NCBI GenBank assembly: GCA_945873925.1
Contig: CAMCES010000009.1
Location: 1-57,719 of the forward strand
DNA: 57,719 bases
Direction: 5' to 3'
From: Bordetella parapertussis
Lineage (GTDB): Bacteria > Pseudomonadota > Gammaproteobacteria > Burkholderiales > Burkholderiaceae_C
Of the stretch, positions 54,442 through 57,719 are shown piece after piece. The notes under the pieces are model-generated. The model had not been told where the DNA came from. It searched no databases and saw only the letters and a program-made list of their open reading frames with translations. A program made the translations under genes and the position numbers. The first letter of the stretch is position 1, and each line of letters starts with the position of its first letter.

Positions 54442-54825
54442 TCAGAACCGACTTTGCAAACTGGTGACCCGCAGCATGGGTGTCACGCCATTCAACACCT
54501 GCGCATCCACCCGCCGAAACGACGGGTTGGGCGTGGCTGCCACCGTGACCACCACGCTCATTGTGAGGCTGGCCTGCGGACAGGCCACGCGTTGTTCACC
54601 CAGATTGGCCAACTGCGAGGCCATACGCAACTGCACCAGGGCATTGTCAGCACAGACCTGCGCCAACAACACCTGCCACTGGCGCTGCGCGTTGTCGGTC
54701 ATGCTGGCGGCAGCGCGCAAACCCGCCATCAAACCGATTGCCAAAATGGCCAAAGCCACCAACACCTCTATCAAGGTGAAACCCCTGCTGCGCTGACGAG
54801 ACTGGGTCTGGCTGGGCTGGTTCAT
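54442..54825 (-). CDS. gspI: Type II secretion minor pseudopilin GspI
   Basis: 127 residues. The leader is longer than in its neighbours (about 15 residues) and ends in RSRG, followed by FTLIEVLVALAILAIGLMAG, with the conserved Glu5. The size and the compact domain fit GspI. It overlaps gspH by four bases. Confidence 0.95.
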   Translation of the reverse strand: MNQPSQTQSRQRSRGFTLIEVLVALAILAIGLMAGLRAAASMTDNAQRQWQVLLAQVCADNALVQLRMASQLANLGEQRVACPQASLTMSVVVTVAATPNPSFRRVDAQVLNGVTPMLRVTSLQSRF

Positions 54826-55244
54826 GGCTGCACCTTGAAAGCAGATACCCCGTCACTGCCCAGCGTCAGTGTTTGGAATTGCCCGCTGGTGCGGGAGGCT
54901 TGGCGCAGTTGCAATTGCACCGGTGCCTGCACTGGCTCGGCACTGATCACCCAGACGCTGGGCTCGGCGCGGGTACCCAGGTGCAGCCAGTCCATGGCTT
55001 GGGGCTCACCACCCACCAAGGGACTGATGCTGAAACCTTGTTCATTGGCTTGCCAACGCAGTGGGGTGCTGGTGCTCCTGGCTTGGGCTTTGGCGGCTTC
55101 GAGCACTGCGATCAACCGGTCTGCTTCTTGCGGCAGTTGGTGCTGCGCTGCATCTCGCATACTGAGCACCACCAAGCTGCTGCCGATCGCCACCAAGGCC
55201 AGCACCACCAGCAGTTCGAGCAAGGTAAAGCCCTGGTTACGCAT
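54822..55244 (-). CDS. gspH: Type II secretion minor pseudopilin GspH
   Basis: 140 residues from MRNQGFTLLELLVVLALVAI; upstream in-frame codons belong to noise overlapping gspG. The prepilin cleavage site follows Gly5, with Glu at mature position 5. The beta-rich C-terminal domain contains LQLRQASRTSGQFQTLTLGS. It begins 43 bases after the gspG stop. Confidence 0.93.
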   Translation of the reverse strand: MRNQGFTLLELLVVLALVAIGSSLVVLSMRDAAQHQLPQEADRLIAVLEAAKAQARSTSTPLRWQANEQGFSISPLVGGEPQAMDWLHLGTRAEPSVWVISAEPVQAPVQLQLRQASRTSGQFQTLTLGSDGVSAFKVQP

Positions 55245-55287
55245 GGGATCTGGGGGCAAGGGGGTCAAGCGCACAGGCTTGCCAAGC

Positions 55288-55704
55288 TCATTCCCAGCTG
55301 CCGATGTCGGCGTTCTTGCCGTCACCGCCGGCTTGGCCATCCGCGCCAAACGACAGCACATCGATTTCGCCTTTGAGACCAGGGTTCATGAACTGGTAGG
55401 GACGGCCCCAGGGATCGTTGGGCAGTTTGTCGATGTAGGTTTTCCATTGGGTGGGCAAGGGCTCGACCGTCGGTCGGGTGACCAGGGCGGACAAGCCTTG
55501 TTCAGCCGAGGGGTAGCGCTGGTTGTCCAAGCGGTAGAGCTTCAAGGCCTGCATCAGGTTGCTCACGTCGGTGCGGGCGGCGGTGACACGGGCGTCATCC
55601 GCGCGGTTCAAGACATTGGGCACGATCAAAGCAGCCAGCAAGCCGATGATCACCAATACCACCATCAGCTCAATCAAGGTGAAACCTGTTGGCAGGCGTT
55701 TCAT
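55288..55704 (-). CDS. gspG: Type II secretion major pseudopilin GspG
   Basis: 138 residues from the ATG at 55704; another ATG at 55737 would only lengthen the leader. The prepilin site is PTG then FTLIELMVVLVIIGLLAAL. The domain has the GspG hallmarks LPNDPWGRPYQ (about 97) and the calcium-binding C-terminal loop FGADGQAGGDGKNADIGSWE. GspG subunits build the pseudopilus. It is the first gene of the minus-strand gsp operon, with only 77 bases to the divergent gspC for promoters of both. Confidence 0.97.
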   Translation of the reverse strand: MKRLPTGFTLIELMVVLVIIGLLAALIVPNVLNRADDARVTAARTDVSNLMQALKLYRLDNQRYPSAEQGLSALVTRPTVEPLPTQWKTYIDKLPNDPWGRPYQFMNPGLKGEIDVLSFGADGQAGGDGKNADIGSWE

Positions 55705-55781
55705 GGTGGTGGAGTCAGAGAGGCGGGCTGCATGCATGGTGGTTTCATTCGGAGAGAGACAAGCTGCATGATAATCCGACC

Positions 55782-56288
55782 ATGTTGCAAAAGTCAGCTT
55801 TAAACACCTCACCTGCTGCTTGGTCACGCTGGCTGTCTGGCTTGAGCGCCACCGTGCTGTGGGGTGCCGCCGCGGCATCTGCGGTGGCTTGGGGCTTGGC
55901 GTTTTGGCCGGGCGACGGCAAACCCCTGGCGTCCAACGTCTCCATGGATGCCACACCCTCAGGCAGCTTGCCCGCCGGCGACATTGGCCAGGTGTTGGGC
56001 GCCAAGCATGCAGGCGCGGCGCCTCAAGCCGCTGCCCCAGAACTGAGCAGCCGTATGGTTTTGATTGGCATTGCCAAATCGGGCGCCAAGCAATCGCTGG
56101 CCTTGATCGCGGTCGATGGTCAAGCCGCCAAACCGTTTGCGCGAGGTGCCGAGGTGTTGCCCGGTCTGCTGCTGCAATCGGTCACGCTGCAGCAAGCCCA
56201 ACTCGGCGCCAGCATGGACGGCCCCGCTGTGCTTCAACTGAACATGCCTGTGCGCCCCGAGCCGGCCACTGGCGTCTTGCCCAATTGA
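55782..56288 (+). CDS. gspC: Type II secretion protein GspC (short form)
   Basis: 168 residues from MLQKSALNTS at 55782. A membrane helix (about 17-40) is followed by a linker and the homology-region domain with SSRMVLIGIAKSGAKQSLAL (about 86-105) and the beta strands that bind the N0 domain of GspD. No PDZ or coiled-coil domain follows, so the protein is shorter than the roughly 270-residue enteric GspC. It is divergent from the rest of the gsp genes, which all run the other way. Confidence 0.9.
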   Translation: MLQKSALNTSPAAWSRWLSGLSATVLWGAAAASAVAWGLAFWPGDGKPLASNVSMDATPSGSLPAGDIGQVLGAKHAGAAPQAAAPELSSRMVLIGIAKSGAKQSLALIAVDGQAAKPFARGAEVLPGLLLQSVTLQQAQLGASMDGPAVLQLNMPVRPEPATGVLPN

Positions 56289-56337
56289 AAAAACCACCTT
56301 GTCAGCAGAAATGAACATCCAGTTGCTGCACAGCAAG

Positions 56338-56370
56338 CGCAGGTTTTGAATCTCCGGTCTCTCCCCGCCA
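56338..56370 (+). other. tRNA-Ser-like 3' end fragment, possible old attachment site
   Basis: GGTTTTGAATC (56342-56352) resembles a T-arm (consensus GGTTCGAATC), and CTCTCCCCGCCA (56359-56370) matches 11 of 12 bases of a usual tRNA-Ser acceptor end, CTCTCTCCGCCA. No 5' half, D-arm or anticodon arm is present upstream. It lies between gspC and the accessory DUF4160/DUF2442 pair, where a leftover integration site would make sense. The match is short and could be chance. Confidence 0.3.
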
Positions 56371-56482
56371 TGAATCGCGCTTGATAGACAAGAGCAAGCC
56401 TGTCACCATTTCAGCGTTCACTGCATCACACCAGCCACTGAAAGCATGATTCAAAAATCAATTTCCATCTGGAGATTGACCC

Positions 56483-56743
56483 ATGCCCACCATCAGCAGC
56501 TTTTATGGCATCCTTATTTGTATGTATTTCAACGACCACGAGCCAGCACACTTTCATGTTCAGTATGCGGAGTTCAAAGCAACCGTTGATATTTGTGGTC
56601 TGCGGGTTTTGACGGGGGGTTTGCCTCGACGGGCTGAAGAATTGGTCTTAGACTGGGCTGAATTGCATCAAAATGATTTGCTCGAAAATTGGCGCTTGTG
56701 CCGTCAGAAAAAACCACCTATAGCCATTACGCCTCTGCATTGA
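56483..56743 (+). CDS. DUF4160 family protein
   Basis: 86 residues with TGGAGA eight bases before the ATG. MPTISSFYGILICMYFNDHE followed by PAHFHVQY and the WAELHQNDLLENW end match the DUF4160 family, a small soluble protein usually encoded directly beside DUF2442. The function is not established as far as I know; the pair is often proposed to be toxin-antitoxin-like. The gene is AT-richer than its neighbours, consistent with transfer. It is nine bases from the DUF2442 gene. Confidence 0.85.
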   Translation: MPTISSFYGILICMYFNDHEPAHFHVQYAEFKATVDICGLRVLTGGLPRRAEELVLDWAELHQNDLLENWRLCRQKKPPIAITPLH

Positions 56744-56752
56744 AAGCTCACC

Positions 56753-57007
56753 ATGGAACCAGATGTTGTCCAAGTTCAAGCCCTGTCTCCGTTGACCTTA
56801 CAGGTAACCTTTGCCGATGGCACGGCAGGGGTGGTGCGGTTCGAGGAAAGCCATTTGACGGGGGTATTCAAGCGGCTCTCAGATCCCGATGTGTTCCAGC
56901 AAGTCCATATCCACGGTGGTGCCGTGGCTTGGCCTGGCGACCTCGATCTGGCCCCAGATGCGATGTACCAAGCCTTCAAGACACATGGCCAGTGGATATT
57001 GAGGTAG
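56753..57007 (+). CDS. DUF2442 family protein
   Basis: 84 residues. The DUF2442 pattern is clear: a beta-rich start with PLTLQVTFADGTAGVVRFEE (about 13-32), then FKRLSDPDVFQQVHI and AVAWPGDLDLAPDAMY, where the WPxDLDLxPDxxY run is typical. It pairs with the DUF4160 gene upstream. Alone it has no known catalytic residue. It converges on ilvA with a 19-base gap. Confidence 0.88.
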   Translation: MEPDVVQVQALSPLTLQVTFADGTAGVVRFEESHLTGVFKRLSDPDVFQQVHIHGGAVAWPGDLDLAPDAMYQAFKTHGQWILR

Positions 57008-57026
57008 CCAAGCAGGCTTGGGTGGG

Positions 57027-57719
57027 CTATTGCTTCAAAAACAGCTTGTAAACCGGGTTGTCGGATTCATCCACATACGGATAACCCACGGTGTGTAAAA
57101 ACTTCTCAAACGAGGCATGGTCTTTCTCGGGCACTTGCAAGCCCACCAAAATCCGCCCGTGGTCTGCACCTTGGTTGCGGTAATGAAACAGGCTGATGTT
57201 CCAGCCTGGGCGCATCGCTGACAAAAACTTCATCAAGGCGCCTGGCCGCTCAGGAAACACAAAACGCAACAAGCGCTCGTCGTTGGCCAACACCGAGTGG
57301 CCGCCGACCATGTGCCGGATGTGCTCTTGGGCCAAATCGTCGTGGCTCAGGTCCAGCGCCTCGAACCCATGCTTGCCCAAGTGCTGCGCGATTTTGTGGC
57401 TCTCGCCCGGCCCGCTGGTGGTCAGACCCACAAACACATGGGCTTTGGCTGAGTCGCTGATGCGGTAATTGAACTCGGTCACCGAGCGCGGTGACTTGCT
57501 GCCGCCAAAGGCAGGCAAGTCCCCCAGCAAGCTGCAAAAACGTTTGAAACTGCCTCGTTCTTCGGGGATGGTCACGGCAAACAAACCCTCGCGCTCTTCG
57601 CCCACCTCGGCCCGCTCGGCCACAAACCGCAAGCGGTCAAAGTTCATGTTGGCGCCACACAAAATCGCGGCATAGGTTTCACCATGGGTTTTGTGCTGGG
57701 CCACGTATTTTTTGATCGC
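57027..57719 (-). CDS. ilvA: Threonine ammonia-lyase, C-terminal part (gene runs off the window)
   Basis: 231 residues are visible and the frame continues beyond the right edge; the valine/GTG near 57704 is internal, not a start. The segment AAILCGANMNFDRLRFVAER links the PLP-dependent catalytic domain to two ACT-like regulatory domains (about residues 41-120 and 137-215 of the visible part; FAVTIPEERGSFKRFC and LRFVFPERPGALMKFL). In IlvA these domains bind isoleucine and valine and control deamination of threonine to 2-oxobutyrate, the entry to isoleucine synthesis. Confidence 0.96.
   Translation of the reverse strand, partial: AIKKYVAQHKTHGETYAAILCGANMNFDRLRFVAERAEVGEEREGLFAVTIPEERGSFKRFCSLLGDLPAFGGSKSPRSVTEFNYRISDSAKAHVFVGLTTSGPGESHKIAQHLGKHGFEALDLSHDDLAQEHIRHMVGGHSVLANDERLLRFVFPERPGALMKFLSAMRPGWNISLFHYRNQGADHGRILVGLQVPEKDHASFEKFLHTVGYPYVDESDNPVYKLFLKQ

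Noticed and set aside
56338..56370. Intact tRNA-Ser gene
   Set aside because: Only a T-arm-like and acceptor-like stretch is present; no 5' acceptor strand, D-arm or anticodon arm lies upstream.

Overview
The window is a high-GC chromosomal segment from a betaproteobacterium, most likely order Burkholderiales and close to Comamonadaceae. Supporting this are the order mlaFEDACB - yadGH - ibaG - murA - hisG - hisD, the short-form HisG, the order pil/hof - aroK - aroB - dgt, a cyaY/lptM-lysA divergon, a CIRCE-controlled groESL and a complete gsp (type II secretion) locus. This is inferred from gene content and order; no database search was possible. Nearly all of the window is core chromosome, densely packed, with very many 4-base ATGA stop/start overlaps. 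I see no prophage, CRISPR array, rRNA or intact tRNA.

Layout. 1-2.3 kb: visibly AT-richer divergon of a Tat-exported metallophosphoesterase and a LysR regulator, plus the first nine codons of another minus-strand gene. 2.3-4.5 kb: groES-groEL, with a sigma-32-like promoter and a CIRCE operator. 4.5-6.1 kb: possible cytochrome c remnant, then alkB. 6.1-14.9 kb: metK, two tandem LpxL-type acyltransferases, alpha/beta hydrolase and engB, cytochrome c4 with msrPQ, lysA-lptM, cyaY. 14.9-17.3 kb: mrcA (PBP1a). 17.4-25.3 kb: one plus-strand chain made of a reduced type IV pilus/DNA-uptake cluster (pilM-, pilN-, a fused pilO-pilP-, pilQ/hofQ-like), aroK, aroB, dgt, a DUF1415 gene and a methyltransferase. 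25.3-27.5 kb: SDR epimerase, thioredoxin-like gene, and a REP-associated Y1 transposase with a small palindrome behind it. 27.5-42.8 kb: gltBD, the mla lipid-transport genes, yadGH, ibaG, murA, hisG and hisD, all on the plus strand with short gaps. 42.8-56.3 kb: minus-strand gspGHIJKLMNDEF followed by a 5'-nucleotidase and an SbmA/BacA/YddA-type ABC transporter, with gspC divergent. 56.3-57.7 kb: a DUF4160/DUF2442 gene pair beside a tRNA-Ser-like 3' end fragment, then the C-terminal part of ilvA.

How the genes work together. Cell-envelope functions dominate: lipid A acylation, LPS-translocon maturation (lptM), peptidoglycan synthesis (mrcA, murA, lysA), outer-membrane lipid asymmetry (mla) and secretion (gsp). 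Ammonia assimilation (gltBD) is joined by an ATGA overlap to the mla operon, which runs on to murA and histidine genes. Periplasmic redox repair (msrPQ) is directly downstream of a dihaem cytochrome c4.

Most unusual points: the single reading frame that appears to fuse PilO and PilP inside a reduced hof-like cluster; the two inverted repeats that fill the hisD/ABC-transporter junction; the cytochrome-like remnant before alkB; and the DUF4160/DUF2442 pair next to the tRNA-like fragment. I did not find a clearly new multi-gene defence or metabolic system.
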